DNA of 64,000 nt from Paenibacillus tengchongensis (GCF_008973665.1 NZ_WACP01000004.1:124001-188000), one strand, 5' to 3'; shown: positions 52,572 to 61,600, counted from the first letter of the stretch. The notes: generated by a model from the sequence alone, not told the origin. Numbers and translations: made by a program.

Positions 52572-52997
52572 ATGGTAAAGACGATCTTGGATTACAATGC
52601 GACTGTCGTTACACCGATCACAAACGGCGTAAACTTCCCGATTCCGATTTCACCGGCAGGTCGGGAAATTGCTGTAACCTCGGTGTATATCGATCCCGCC
52701 AATCCCGCCCATTACCCGAATAAGGTGGAGCTGAAAGCTACAATTGGTGTAGAAGCCCAGCTGGATACTCCCAATGTGCTGGTGCGGATCTGGCGGGCAG
52801 GATCGGAAATTTTCTACGGATTGGTGGAGCTTGAGAACTTTTACAACGACTGGGGGCTAATCTCACTGCATATGGTAGACATCAATGCGCCTGCCGGTAC
52901 GCAAAACTATCAGCTGATCGTAGAGAACCAGGACACTAATGCCCAGGCCCGTGTTGTCGGACCCGTAATTTTCAGCGCAATGGCCATCGGCGGCTAA
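52572..52997 (+). CDS. putative spore-surface protein, ExsC-like
   Basis: The 141-residue protein is all-beta with a motif series VLVRIWRAGSEIFYG, VDINAPAGTQNYQLIVEN and VVGPVIFSAMAIGG. This resembles Bacillus exosporium protein C and related small jelly-roll-like spore proteins. ATG 52572 was chosen because the earlier in-frame ATG (52551) is itself part of the AAAAGGAG ribosome-binding site. A CATATAATTTA stretch at 52530-52540 resembles the -10 of mother-cell sigma factors (CATAnnnTA), which would agree with a late sporulation protein. The family call is tentative. Confidence 0.5.
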   Translation: MVKTILDYNATVVTPITNGVNFPIPISPAGREIAVTSVYIDPANPAHYPNKVELKATIGVEAQLDTPNVLVRIWRAGSEIFYGLVELENFYNDWGLISLHMVDINAPAGTQNYQLIVENQDTNAQARVVGPVIFSAMAIGG

Positions 52998-53043
52998 ACC
53001 ATGCTCCGCCCGTGTTTCCCCTCCCTGTGATGACTGAACGGAC

Positions 53044-53084
53044 GCTCTCTTTGCCATCCTGCCGGATGTGCGGAGAGAGCTTTT
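53044..53084 (+). terminator. terminator before dacF
   Basis: GCTCTCT (53044-53050) pairs with AGAGAGC (53074-53080), with an inner CATCC...GGATG pair, then five T. Confidence 0.75.
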
Positions 53085-53193
53085 TGCGTTATCCGCGTTT
53101 TTGATGCCATATGGAATAATTTGCGCATGTTCTGACGACACTGGAACACAGTACCTGTGATAATGAAAGGTCAAGATCAGGAGGGGAACGATT

Positions 53194-54393
53194 GTGAGAA
53201 AAATGCGTTATGTTCTGCTTGTCATGCTAACGGCTGTGTCGGTTCTGGGCTCGGCTGCGGGGGCCTACGCGGAGGAGAAGGGCAAAAGCGCCGCAGACGC
53301 CGGTTCCGCCGCTGCCGCTCTTGCACCGAACGCACGCTCCGCCATTCTGATGGATGCGGGAACCGGCACAATCATTTATGAAAAGAACAGCCATGATAAG
53401 CTGCCGCCGGCCAGCATTACCAAGATCATGACGATGCTGCTCACCGTTGAAGCCATCGATGAAGGCCGGCTGCAGCTGACCGACAAGGTGCGGACCAGCG
53501 AGTATGCCGCATCGATGGGCGGCTCGCAGATTTTTCTGGAGCCGGGCGAAGAGATGACGGTGGACGAGATGCTCAAGGGCATCGCCATGGCCTCAGGCAA
53601 TGATGCCTCGGTGGCGATGGCCGAGAAGCTGGCCGGCTCGGAGAGCGCTTTTGTCGACATGATGAATGCGAAGGCGGCAGAGCTGGGGCTGAAGGATACG
53701 CATTTCGCCAACTGCAACGGTTTGCCGGCTAAGAACCACTATTCATCAGCGCATGACATCGCCGTCATCAGCCGGGAGCTGCTCAAGCACGACCGGATTA
53801 TCAAGTATACCGGAGCTTATCAGGACTACCTGCGCAAAGACACGGCCAAGCCGTTCTGGCTGGTGAACACGAACAAGCTGGTGCGGTTCTACACCGGTGC
53901 TGACGGTCTCAAGACGGGGTATACGTCAGAGGCCAAGTTCTGCCTCTCGGCAACGGCCTCCCGCGACGGATTGCGGGCCATTGCCGTCGTGCTCGGCGAG
54001 CCGAACACCAAGACGCGCAACAGCGAAGTGTCGGGCATGTTCGATTATCTCTTTTCACAATATAAGACCCATACCATCCATCAGGCCGGCGAGACGATCG
54101 GCACGCTGCACATCTCGAAGGGCGTCAAGACCAAGCTGCCGATCGTAGCCAAAGAGAACTACAGTGTGCTGCTGCGCAAGGGGATTACCCAGGAAGGCAT
54201 CCGCCATGAGCTGGTGCTGCCGAAGAGCCTGAAAGCGCCAATCGCCGCAGATCAGACCGTCGGCAAGCTGATCGTCTATCAGGGCAATGACGTGCTGAAG
54301 GAATATGAGCTGAAGGCCGGCGAAGATGTGGCGAAGGCCGGCTGGTGGAAGCTGTTCAAGCGCACGACGGGCTCCATGTTTACGACAGATTAG
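53194..54393 (+). CDS. dacF: D-alanyl-D-alanine carboxypeptidase DacF
   Basis: This penicillin-binding protein trims peptidoglycan stem peptides and acts in spore cortex crosslinking. The 399-residue protein has a signal peptide (cleavage after AYA near residue 28). The active-site SxxK is in PPASITKIMTMLL, SxN in ASGNDAS and KTG in DGLKTGYTSEA. The C-terminal PBP5-like domain and an amphipathic end (KAGWWKLFKRTTGSM) should attach it to the membrane. GTG start after AGGAGGGG. Immediately upstream of spoIIA, as in B. subtilis, where it is sigma-F dependent. Confidence 0.96.
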   Translation: MRKMRYVLLVMLTAVSVLGSAAGAYAEEKGKSAADAGSAAAALAPNARSAILMDAGTGTIIYEKNSHDKLPPASITKIMTMLLTVEAIDEGRLQLTDKVRTSEYAASMGGSQIFLEPGEEMTVDEMLKGIAMASGNDASVAMAEKLAGSESAFVDMMNAKAAELGLKDTHFANCNGLPAKNHYSSAHDIAVISRELLKHDRIIKYTGAYQDYLRKDTAKPFWLVNTNKLVRFYTGADGLKTGYTSEAKFCLSATASRDGLRAIAVVLGEPNTKTRNSEVSGMFDYLFSQYKTHTIHQAGETIGTLHISKGVKTKLPIVAKENYSVLLRKGITQEGIRHELVLPKSLKAPIAADQTVGKLIVYQGNDVLKEYELKAGEDVAKAGWWKLFKRTTGSMFTTD

Positions 54394-54442
54394 ACCGGCG
54401 GAATGACATAAACAGACGGACAGCAGAGAATTTGTAGATTCC

Positions 54443-54474
54443 CCCCTAAGCATCTGTTGATTCTTAGGGGTTTT
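54443..54474 (+). terminator. terminator after dacF
   Basis: CCCCTAAG (54443-54450) pairs with CTTAGGGG (54463-54470), followed by TTTTCTTC. It insulates spoIIA from dacF, although in B. subtilis some spoIIA transcription comes through dacF. Confidence 0.8.
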
Positions 54475-54481
54475 CTTCTAG

Positions 54482-54523
54482 TTTTGTCGGGGGGCAGGAT
54501 TCCCCTGCTGCGGCGTAGAAACC
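54482..54523 (+). promoter_or_regulatory. candidate sigma-H promoter with 0A-box for spoIIA
   Basis: GCAGGATTC (54494-54502) and GTAGAAACC (54515-54523) are 12 bases apart and match the sigma-H consensus RnAGGAwWW / RnnGAATww with one or two deviations. TTTTGTCGG at 54482-54490, directly upstream of the -35, resembles a 0A box (TTTGTCRAA). In B. subtilis spoIIA is transcribed by sigma-H and activated by Spo0A~P bound at this position. Confidence 0.6.
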
Positions 54524-54589
54524 TTGTCCTTGAAGCGGGGAACAGCTAGAACAAGCGGTTTCTAAGCAGGTGAAGAGGAGAGTGCAAGC

Positions 54590-54943
54590 ATGAATACACA
54601 TGTGGAGATGGAGCATCACCGGGGGGTATTGATCGTCCGTCTGGCCGGAGAGCTGGACCATCATGCCGCCGATATGGTTCGGATGGAGATGGATGAGGCG
54701 ATTATGCGGGGACAGGTCGAGCATTTAGTGCTCAGCCTGAAGGATCTGCAGTTCATGGACAGCTCAGGCCTGGGTGTGATTCTGGGCCGGTACAAGCTCA
54801 TCCGCAGCAAAGGCGGCAAAATGGCCATCTGCGACGCCAGCGCACCGGTCAAACGGCTGCTGGATATGTCGGGCCTGTTCAAGATCATGTCCCTATATGA
54901 CGACGAGAGCGCCGCGCTCTTGAATTTGGAGGTTGCATTATGA
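54590..54943 (+). CDS. spoIIAA: anti-anti-sigma factor SpoIIAA
   Basis: The 117-residue STAS-domain protein has the phosphorylated serine in [16 protein letters not shown]. Unphosphorylated SpoIIAA displaces sigma-F from SpoIIAB in the forespore. GAAGAGGAGAG precedes the ATG. It overlaps spoIIAB by 4 bases. Full length and intact. Confidence 0.97.
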   Translation: MNTHVEMEHHRGVLIVRLAGELDHHAADMVRMEMDEAIMRGQVEHLVLSLKDLQFMDSSGLGVILGRYKLIRSKGGKMAICDASAPVKRLLDMSGLFKIMSLYDDESAALLNLEVAL

Positions 54944-55395
54944 TGAGGAGCGATGCCGGTAACTTCATGAGTGTCCAGTTCGCCGCCCTGTCGGAGAACG
55001 AGTCTTTTGCACGCGTGGTGGTGGCGTCCTTTGTCTCCCGGCTGGACCCGACCATGGAAGAGCTCAACGATCTCAAGACGGTGGTGTCGGAGGCGGTCAC
55101 CAACTGCATCATTCACGGGTACGACAGCAATCCCGAAGGGGTGGTCAGCATTTCGGCTTCCATCGAGAACGAGACGATCTACATGACCATTGAGGACCAG
55201 GGAAAGGGCATTGAGGATCTGGAGCTGGCCAAGCAGCCGCTCTATACCTCCAAGCCGGAGCTGGAGCGTTCGGGGATGGGCTTTACGATTATGGAAAGCT
55301 TTATGGATGAGTTCGAGGTAACCAGTGAACCGGGACGCGGGACTTCCATCTCGATGAAGAAGACCATCGTCTCGAAAAAAGCTTTATACAATTAG
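54940..55395 (+). CDS. spoIIAB: anti-sigma factor and kinase SpoIIAB
   Basis: The 151-residue GHKL kinase binds sigma-F and phosphorylates SpoIIAA. The N-box is [14 protein letters not shown], the G1 region [11 protein letters not shown] and the lid/G2 [14 protein letters not shown]. It aligns almost without gaps to B. subtilis SpoIIAB (ALSxNESFARVxVASF near residue 15). Two adjacent ATGs are possible starts, within the spoIIAA stop. Confidence 0.97.
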   Translation: MMRSDAGNFMSVQFAALSENESFARVVVASFVSRLDPTMEELNDLKTVVSEAVTNCIIHGYDSNPEGVVSISASIENETIYMTIEDQGKGIEDLELAKQPLYTSKPELERSGMGFTIMESFMDEFEVTSEPGRGTSISMKKTIVSKKALYN

Positions 55396-55406
55396 GGGTT
55401 GGAGCC

Positions 55407-56159
55407 ATGGATGCCGAGAAAAAAGCTCCGCCGACCTATCTGGACGATGCGGAGGTCAAACGTCTGATCGCACTTAGCCAAGCGGGGGACAATCTGGCCC
55501 GCGATACGCTGGTCAGCTGCAACATCCGTCTGGTCTGGTCGGTGGTGCAGCGGTTTATGAACCGCGGATATGAGCCTGACGATCTGTTCCAGATCGGCTG
55601 CATCGGGCTGCTGAAGTCCGTCGATAAATTCGACCTCAGCTATGAGGTCAAGTTCTCCACCTATGCGGTGCCGATGATTATCGGCGAGATTCAGCGTTTC
55701 CTGCGTGACGACGGCACGCTGAAGGTCAGCCGCTCGCTGAAGGAAATGGCCAATAAGGTGCGCAAGATGAAGGATGAAATGTCGAAGACGCTGGACCGCC
55801 TGCCGACCATCGGCGAGGTCGCGGAGGCGCTTGGGGTGACGCCCGAAGAAATCGTCTTCGCCCAGGAGGCCAACAAGCCGCCGACCTCGATCCACGAGAC
55901 GGTCTTCGAGAACGACGGCGACCCGATCACGCTGATCGACCAGATCGCCGACGACTCCCAGGAGCGCTGGTTCGACAAGCTGGCCCTGAGCGAAGCGATC
56001 GGAGCCTTAAGCGAACGCGAGCGCCTGATCGTCTACCTGCGCTATTACCGCGATCAGACGCAGTCCGAGGTCGCCAGCCGCCTCGGCATCTCGCAGGTGC
56101 AGGTGTCGAGGCTGGAGAAGAAGATCCTCGCCAACATCCGCGAGCAGATTGCGCAGTAG
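55407..56159 (+). CDS. sigF: forespore sigma factor SigF
   Basis: The 250-residue sigma factor directs early forespore transcription. Region 2 is FQIGCIGLLKSVDKFDLSYEVKFSTYAVPMIIGEIQRFLRD, region 3 LPTIGEVAEALGVTPEEI, and region 4 ends with SQVQVSRLEKKILANIREQI. It is 11 bases downstream of spoIIAB. Length and motifs agree with B. subtilis SigF. The spoVA genes that often follow are absent from the next 8 kb. Confidence 0.97.
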   Translation: MDAEKKAPPTYLDDAEVKRLIALSQAGDNLARDTLVSCNIRLVWSVVQRFMNRGYEPDDLFQIGCIGLLKSVDKFDLSYEVKFSTYAVPMIIGEIQRFLRDDGTLKVSRSLKEMANKVRKMKDEMSKTLDRLPTIGEVAEALGVTPEEIVFAQEANKPPTSIHETVFENDGDPITLIDQIADDSQERWFDKLALSEAIGALSERERLIVYLRYYRDQTQSEVASRLGISQVQVSRLEKKILANIREQIAQ

Positions 56160-56260
56160 CGCAGAGCTGTAACCGGGCGGTTCGCAGGATTTGGAAGGTT
56201 ACAGCAAAGCCGGACAATGAGTGAGTATGGGAAATGAATGTGACGGGTGCAAGAACGGTG

Positions 56261-56287
56261 AACCGCCTCGGGAGGGGCGGTTTTTTT
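56261..56287 (+). terminator. terminator after sigF
   Basis: AACCGCC pairs with GGCGGTT around TCGGGAGG, followed by T to position 56287. Confidence 0.8.
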
Positions 56288-56490
56288 GTGAGGTGACAAC
56301 CATTATTCTGATACAGTAAGTCTCTGATGTCTTTGCGGTGAGTGAACTACTTGCCAAAGAACCGTATACAATATTCAATATAATTAGTTGACTTACTAAA
56401 GTGTGATAACCTTGAAGTTTTCTTGTAACCTTTCCCCCCTACCCCGGCACTTATAGATAAGAACATGTAGCCAGAGGAGCGCAAAGTCAG
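56288..56490 (+). other. leader of the sigma-DUF1835 fusion gene
   Basis: TTGACT at 56389-56394 and TTGTAACC with a C-rich spacer to GGCAC further down could be promoter parts; the second has some likeness to ECF (TGTAAC-type) -35 elements, which would permit autoregulation by the encoded sigma domain. Neither is strong. No ORF or repeat seen. Confidence 0.3.
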
Positions 56491-58083
56491 ATGGAGCAAT
56501 GGATGAAAGATGTGAAGGCGGGAGACGAAGAAGCGTTCGGGCGGCTGATGGCGCACTTCCGGGGGATGGCCTATGCGGTCAGTTACGACAGGCTGCAGGA
56601 TGCGCATCTGGCGGAGGACGCCGTACAGGAGGCCTATCTTGAGGCTTACTTGAATCTGGGCAAGCTGCGGGAGCCGGCTGCGTTTCCGGGCTGGTTCAGG
56701 ACGATCGTGGTGCGTCAGTGCCAGCGGATGCTGCGGCGGAAGCGCCTTTCCGTTATAACGCTGGACGAAGCCGGCGGGGTGCCGCTAACTACGCAGGAGG
56801 ATGTGGCGGAGACCGCGGAGCGCAGGGAAGTGGCGCATGCGCTGCGCAGCCTGGTGCAGGAGCTGCCCGCCACGCTCCGGGTGCCGGTGCAGCTGTTCTA
56901 CTTCTATGGCTATTCGCTGCCGGAAGTCTCCGCTTATCTCGGCATACCGGCGGCAGTCTTGAAGAAGCGGCTGTACGACGGACGCCGGAAGCTGAAGGCG
57001 GCGCTGCCTGTCAGCAATCCCGCGGCCATGTTCGGTGAGCTTTATGAAGGAGGGGCTAATATGCTGCATATTGTAAACGGCGATGTGGTTGGAGACATGC
57101 TGAAGCAGGGCATTGTCCAGGGCGAGGTGCTGGTATGGCGAGAAATCTACTCTTACGGACCGGTATTCTGCAGCGGCGCGGGGGAACAGGAGCGAATGGT
57201 GCGGGCCCAGGCGCTGGAGGAAGGACTGGGTATTCCGCAGGAGCAGTATCTTGCCAGTTGTGCCGAACAGGAACGCAGGCTCGGCGGGTTCAGGCGTTAC
57301 GATGAGGTAGTGCTGTGGTTTGAGCATGATTTGTTCGACCAGAGCATGCTGGCCTTCCTGCTGCATTGGTTCAGCGGGCGGCCGCTCGGCAGCACCAGGC
57401 TGAGCCTGCTGTGCATCGGTGAATTTCCGGGCATCGAGCGGTTCCACGGACTGGGGCAGCTCACGCCCGGGCAGCTGCAGTCCTTATCCGGAACGTGGCG
57501 GACCATCGGTCGGGAGGAACTGAAGCTGGGAAGAGAGTTATGGGAAGCGTATGCTTCCAGTGACCCGCTGGACCTGGTTCATCTGCTGAATAGGGAGCGC
57601 AAGCGGCTGGAAGCCATGCTGCCTTACGCCGAAGAGGCCTTCACAGCCCATCTGTCCCGGCTCCCCTCCGTGTTCAATGGCCTGGGCATTGTGGAGCAGG
57701 CGACGCTGGAAGCCATTCATGGCGGCGCGGATACGCCGCTGGAGCTGTTCCGGCAAGTGACCGATCAGCTTCACGTGCTGGGCATGGGGGATCTGGAATA
57801 CTTCCGTTATTTCGGATTATTGGCAAAGGGGCCGCACGCGCTGATTCATATAGACGGAGCGGAAGGCATTGAAGCTGCAGGGGGAGCAGGTATGTTCCGC
57901 GCGGTACCGGATTTTTTAAAGCGCAAGGTGGCTTTGACCGGGTCCGGCGAGCAGGTATTAAGCGGGCAGGCAGACCGGGTGACGTTGCAGGGAGTGGACG
58001 CCTGGCTTGGCCCGCTGCGGCTGGAAGGGCATGAAGTGCCGTGGCGCTGGAATTGCCGGTCCGGAGCGCCGGTCCGCACCTGA
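56491..58083 (+). CDS. RNA polymerase sigma factor fused to a DUF1835-type protein
   Basis: Residues 1 to about 170 form an ECF-like sigma factor: region 2 is HLAEDAVQEAYLEAYLNLGKLREPAAFPGWFRTIV with RQCQRMLRRKR, and region 4 LPATLRVPVQLFYFYGYSLPEVSAYLGIPAAVLKKRLYDGRRKLKAAL. From residue 191 a second protein begins, MLHIVNGDVVGDMLKQGIVQGEVLVWREIYSYGP, containing DEVVLWFEHDLFDQSMLAFLL, as in DUF1835/DUF3658 proteins of unknown function. At the junction AAGGAGGGG (57047-57055) precedes ATG 57061, so the second half could also be translated alone. The region between the parts (SNPAAMFGELYEGGAN) is a short linker. Confidence 0.85.
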   Translation: MEQWMKDVKAGDEEAFGRLMAHFRGMAYAVSYDRLQDAHLAEDAVQEAYLEAYLNLGKLREPAAFPGWFRTIVVRQCQRMLRRKRLSVITLDEAGGVPLTTQEDVAETAERREVAHALRSLVQELPATLRVPVQLFYFYGYSLPEVSAYLGIPAAVLKKRLYDGRRKLKAALPVSNPAAMFGELYEGGANMLHIVNGDVVGDMLKQGIVQGEVLVWREIYSYGPVFCSGAGEQERMVRAQALEEGLGIPQEQYLASCAEQERRLGGFRRYDEVVLWFEHDLFDQSMLAFLLHWFSGRPLGSTRLSLLCIGEFPGIERFHGLGQLTPGQLQSLSGTWRTIGREELKLGRELWEAYASSDPLDLVHLLNRERKRLEAMLPYAEEAFTAHLSRLPSVFNGLGIVEQATLEAIHGGADTPLELFRQVTDQLHVLGMGDLEYFRYFGLLAKGPHALIHIDGAEGIEAAGGAGMFRAVPDFLKRKVALTGSGEQVLSGQADRVTLQGVDAWLGPLRLEGHEVPWRWNCRSGAPVRT

Positions 58084-58171
58084 GCGAGCGCATCGGGTGA
58101 GCCATTCGGTCCTCGTATTCTTCCGTTCGGTCTTCAGTTATAATAGACTGAACGGACGGGAGGGGATAACC

Positions 58172-58927
58172 ATCAGAATCTTGGCTATCAGCGATATCCA
58201 CGGCTGCCACCGGGAGTTCAATGCCTTGCTCGCCAAGGCGGATTATTCTCCTTCCCGGGACAAGCTTGTTCTTATGGGAGATTATGTCGACCGCGGTCCG
58301 GACAGCAGAGCTGTAGTGGAACAGGTCAAAATGCTGCATGAGCAATACGGAGCCATAGTGCTGAAGGGCAACCACGACCAGATGGCCTGCGACGCCCTTG
58401 GCAGCGAGGACGACGACAAGCTGGACACGCACTGGCTGACGAACGGCGGCTACCATACCTTGATGAGCTACTGCGGCCCGGAGTACTTTTCTGAGGCGGC
58501 GGGCTGGGAGGAATACAAGCGGGCCAAAGCATATATCCGAGACACCTTCCGGGAGCATCTCGATTTCCTGAACGGCCTGCCGGTGTACTATGAGAGCAGA
58601 AGGCATCTGTTTGTGCATGCCGGAATCGATCCGCAGCTTGCCGACTGGAGGGCGCAGCGGCCTTACGATTTCCTCTGGATCCGGGAAGCCTTCTATAAGC
58701 ATCCTGTCCTCTCTACGGATAAGACGGTCGTGTTCGGCCATACGCCGGCGGTCGGACTGCATCAGCGGGCAGAGATCTGGTTCAGTCCGCTGGGTGACAA
58801 GATTGGCATTGACGGAGCGTGCGCCTACGGCTACCGGCTGAATGCCCTTGCCATTGACGAAGATGCAGAGGATAACGGATACGAGGAATATTTTGTACTG
58901 CCCCGAGAGGGGCGGAGGGATTTGTAG
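58172..58927 (+). CDS. metallophosphoesterase with apparent AUC start
   Basis: The 251-residue protein begins IRILAISDIHGCHREFNAL and has the calcineurin-like motifs GDYVDRGPDSR, LKGNHDQM, FVHAGIDPQ and VFGHTPAVG. These are typical of serine/threonine-type bis(5'-nucleosyl)-tetraphosphatase or protein phosphatase homologues (PrpE/ApaH-like). No ATG, GTG or TTG lies at the expected start. GGGAGGGG at 58158-58165 is 6 bases before ATC 58172, and a TATAAT at 58139-58144 puts the mRNA start near 58151, so upstream in-frame starts would not be transcribed. TTG 58181 three codons later is a less attractive alternative. Confidence 0.85.
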   Translation: MRILAISDIHGCHREFNALLAKADYSPSRDKLVLMGDYVDRGPDSRAVVEQVKMLHEQYGAIVLKGNHDQMACDALGSEDDDKLDTHWLTNGGYHTLMSYCGPEYFSEAAGWEEYKRAKAYIRDTFREHLDFLNGLPVYYESRRHLFVHAGIDPQLADWRAQRPYDFLWIREAFYKHPVLSTDKTVVFGHTPAVGLHQRAEIWFSPLGDKIGIDGACAYGYRLNALAIDEDAEDNGYEEYFVLPREGRRDL

Positions 58928-59020
58928 AGATATTGGCCGGTGAAGTCAACAAGGTTCGACATCTTTTTCGCGGAGCCTGTGGTATGCTTCCTTCAATTAA
59001 TTAGAGGAGTGACCTTACCG

Positions 59021-59251
59021 ATGCGCAAAATCATGTCCAGAATCGGCCTTGGCTTCATCGGCCTGTGTATCGTCAGCGTTGTGCTGTGCTTCTACTTGAA
59101 CCAGTTCACCTATGCCTATGCGCTCATTATCCTGCTGGTGTTTATCTTCGGCGGAATGGGGGCGATTTACCGGCTGAGGAATGATGAATATATGTACCGT
59201 AAAGTGAACGGTCTAAGTGAACGCGACGAATATGAAGAGTACACACGCTGA
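59021..59251 (+). CDS. small two-helix membrane protein
   Basis: The 76-residue protein has two hydrophobic helices (IGLGFIGLCIVSVVLCFYL and YAYALIILLVFIFGGMGAIY) and a charged C-terminal tail NDEYMYRKVNGLSERDEYEE. AGAGGAG lies about 11 bases before ATG 59021. No family recognised. It ends before a good terminator. Confidence 0.65.
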   Translation: MRKIMSRIGLGFIGLCIVSVVLCFYLNQFTYAYALIILLVFIFGGMGAIYRLRNDEYMYRKVNGLSERDEYEEYTR

Positions 59252-59289
59252 AGATTATGGGCAGAAAACAAACAGCTGCGGGACATAAT

Positions 59290-59328
59290 AACCCCGGTCT
59301 ATCCGACAAGGATGGCGCCGGGGTTTTG
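59290..59328 (+). terminator. terminator after the small membrane protein gene
   Basis: AACCCCGG (59290-59297) pairs with CCGGGGTT (59318-59325), with an inner ATCC...GGAT pairing; TTTTGTG follows. Confidence 0.75.
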
Positions 59329-59390
59329 TGTTTGCAGAAGGTGTTTATACAAAACCGGTGTTTTTTCGGCAGGGACATTAAATTTGTCCA

Positions 59391-59441
59391 TTGTCAAATG
59401 CCGTTATCGACTTTATTATGATGATAATGAGAATCAATTTC
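59391..59441 (+). promoter_or_regulatory. promoter and Fur box of the siderophore permease operon
   Basis: TTGTCA (59391-59396) and TATTAT (59414-59419) are 17 bases apart. GATAATGAGAATCAATTTC at 59423-59441 matches the 19-bp Fur box GATAATGATAATCATTATC at 16 positions and covers the predicted transcription start, the classic arrangement for iron repression. Confidence 0.88.
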
Positions 59442-59460
59442 ATAGAAAAGAGTGACCTTT

Positions 59461-60519
59461 ATGAATCCACAGGCTACGGCCGAATCCGGGCTCACCCGTA
59501 GGACGGATAAGCTGAAGCTCCGCTCACGACCTTGGGCGGCAACGCTGATCCTGGTTGGCGGGCTGCTGGCTTTGGTGCTGGGTGTAGCTGTGTCGGTATC
59601 GTTCGGCGCTGCCGATATCAGGCTATCCGTGGTATGGACCGCCATCTTCCATTTTAATCCCGATCTGACGGATCATCAGGTGATCCGCGAAGTTCGTCTG
59701 CCGCGTGTACTGGGCGGCGTGATGATCGGCGCCGCCTTCGCCGTTGCCGGGGCAATTATGCAGGGCATGACCCGCAATCCGCTGGCGGATTCGGGGCTGA
59801 TGGGGATCAATTCCGGTGCAGGCTTCGCCCTGGCGCTGTGTTTTGCATTCTTCCCGAACCTGCCGTTCATGTATTTGATTCTGTATTCCTTTGTCGGGGC
59901 AGGAGCAGGAGCCGGCATCGTCTACGGAATCGGCTCTATGGCCAGGGGCGGACTGACGCCGGCCCGGCTGGTGCTGGCCGGCGCGGCGTTCAGCGCTCTG
60001 CTGACAGCGCTCAGTGAAGGGGTTGCACTATACTTCCGCATCGGGCAAGATTTAGCCTTCTGGTATGCCGGGAGGCTGGCAGGCACATCATGGCTGCAGC
60101 TGAAGGTCATGTCGCCCTGGATCGCCGCCGCGATTCTTGCGTCCATTGCGCTGTCCAGATCGGTTACCATGCTCAGCCTGGGTGAAGATGTGGCCAGGGG
60201 GCTGGGGCAGCGGACGACCCTTGTGAAGGTAGCCGGCTCGCTGATCGTGCTTGTACTGGCCGGGTCCTCGGTTGCGGTGGTAGGAGCGGTCGGCTTTATC
60301 GGACTGATGGTTCCGCATCTGACCCGCTATCTGGTCGGCGTGGATTACCGCTGGATTATTCCGTGCTCTGCCGTTCTCGGCAGCTTGCTGGTCGTCTTCG
60401 CCGATCTGGCGGCCCGGATGGTGAATCCGCCCGCCGAAACGCCGGTTGGAGCGATTATTTCCTTGATCGGGGTACCGTTCTTTCTGTTCCTGGCCCGCAA
60501 GGAAAGAAGGGAGCTGTGA
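59461..60519 (+). CDS. iron-siderophore ABC permease, FecCD family (YfiZ-like)
   Basis: The 352-residue permease has about nine to ten membrane helices and FecCD motifs EVRLPRVLGGVMIGAAFAVAGAIMQGMTRNPLADSGLMGINSGAG and GAVGFIGLMVPHLTRYLVG, the ATPase-contact region. ATG 59461 lies 20 bases after the Fur box. It pairs with the next gene; the binding protein and ATPase are not in the window, as with B. subtilis yfiZ-yfhA, which borrow the ATPase YusV. Confidence 0.93.
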   Translation: MNPQATAESGLTRRTDKLKLRSRPWAATLILVGGLLALVLGVAVSVSFGAADIRLSVVWTAIFHFNPDLTDHQVIREVRLPRVLGGVMIGAAFAVAGAIMQGMTRNPLADSGLMGINSGAGFALALCFAFFPNLPFMYLILYSFVGAGAGAGIVYGIGSMARGGLTPARLVLAGAAFSALLTALSEGVALYFRIGQDLAFWYAGRLAGTSWLQLKVMSPWIAAAILASIALSRSVTMLSLGEDVARGLGQRTTLVKVAGSLIVLVLAGSSVAVVGAVGFIGLMVPHLTRYLVGVDYRWIIPCSAVLGSLLVVFADLAARMVNPPAETPVGAIISLIGVPFFLFLARKERREL

Positions 60520-60521
60520 GC

Positions 60522-61556
60522 ATGGCGAGAACCGTAATACAGGACTACCATACCCGCAGACGCAAACGCGGACTGACTATACTGTCCATCCTGTCCGTAC
60601 TGGTTGTGCTGATGTTTATCTTAAGTATGAATACCGGATACATAAGACTGGCTCCAATGGAGCTGCTGAATACACTGTTTGGCAAAGGCACAGACAAGCA
60701 GGAGCTGATCCTGTTTCAATTCCGGCTCCCCCGGATCGTCATTTCCCTGCTGATCGGGGCGGCGCTGGCCGTTTCGGGCGCTGTGATGCAAGGTGTCTTC
60801 CGCAATGATCTGGCCGACCCCGGCATTCTTGGCATCAATGCCGGTGCGGGGCTGATGGTCATGCTGCTCATTTCCTTTTATCCCACAGCCTCGGCGGCGC
60901 CGGTCTATGTCATGCCGCTGATGGCCTTCTTTGGTGCGGCGCTGACCGCTGCGCTGATTTATGCGCTGTCCTACAAGCGGCATGAAGGGATTAAGCCTGT
61001 CAGCCTTCTGCTTACCGGCGTAGCGGTGGCCGCCGGGATCAGCGCGGCGATGATTGTATTGACGCTGCGCCTGGACCCGGAGAAATATCAGTTTGTCGCC
61101 ACCTGGCTGGCCGGCAGCATTTGGGGCACCAGCTGGAAATTCGTATTATCCCTGCTGCCCTGGGTGGTAATCCTGCTGCCTTATGTCATCTACAAGGCAC
61201 GGGTCATGAATGTGCTGAATCTGGGAGAACAGACGGCAATCGGGCTCGGCGCTGCTGTGCAGAAGGAGCAGTTCCGCCTGCTGGGCGCTGCGGTGGGCCT
61301 GGCTGCGGCCAGCGTCGCCGTCAGCGGCGGCATCGGTTTCGTCGGCCTGATCGGCCCGCATCTGGCCCGGCGGCTGGTCGGCCCGAAAGCGCAGCTGATG
61401 CTGCCGGTATCGGCCCTGCTCGGCGCCCTGCTGGTGATTACCGCCGACACGATCGGGCGCCGGATCATGCAGCCGGCGGAGATTCCCACCGGCATCGTCG
61501 TCGCGGTAATCGGCGCCCCCTATTTCCTGTACCTGCTGGCGCGTACCAAAGCCTGA
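60522..61556 (+). CDS. iron-siderophore ABC permease, FecCD family (YfhA-like)
   Basis: The 344-residue partner permease contains [45 protein letters not shown] and [22 protein letters not shown] 60522 is preceded by AAGGGAG and lies 2 bases after the stop of the first permease gene; upstream in-frame codons belong to that gene in another frame. The two form the heterodimeric channel of a hydroxamate- or carboxylate-type siderophore importer. Confidence 0.93.
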   Translation: MARTVIQDYHTRRRKRGLTILSILSVLVVLMFILSMNTGYIRLAPMELLNTLFGKGTDKQELILFQFRLPRIVISLLIGAALAVSGAVMQGVFRNDLADPGILGINAGAGLMVMLLISFYPTASAAPVYVMPLMAFFGAALTAALIYALSYKRHEGIKPVSLLLTGVAVAAGISAAMIVLTLRLDPEKYQFVATWLAGSIWGTSWKFVLSLLPWVVILLPYVIYKARVMNVLNLGEQTAIGLGAAVQKEQFRLLGAAVGLAAASVAVSGGIGFVGLIGPHLARRLVGPKAQLMLPVSALLGALLVITADTIGRRIMQPAEIPTGIVVAVIGAPYFLYLLARTKA

Positions 61557-61600
61557 CCCTGAAAGACCCTGAACAAATTTCATCACTTGGAGGGAAAGTC

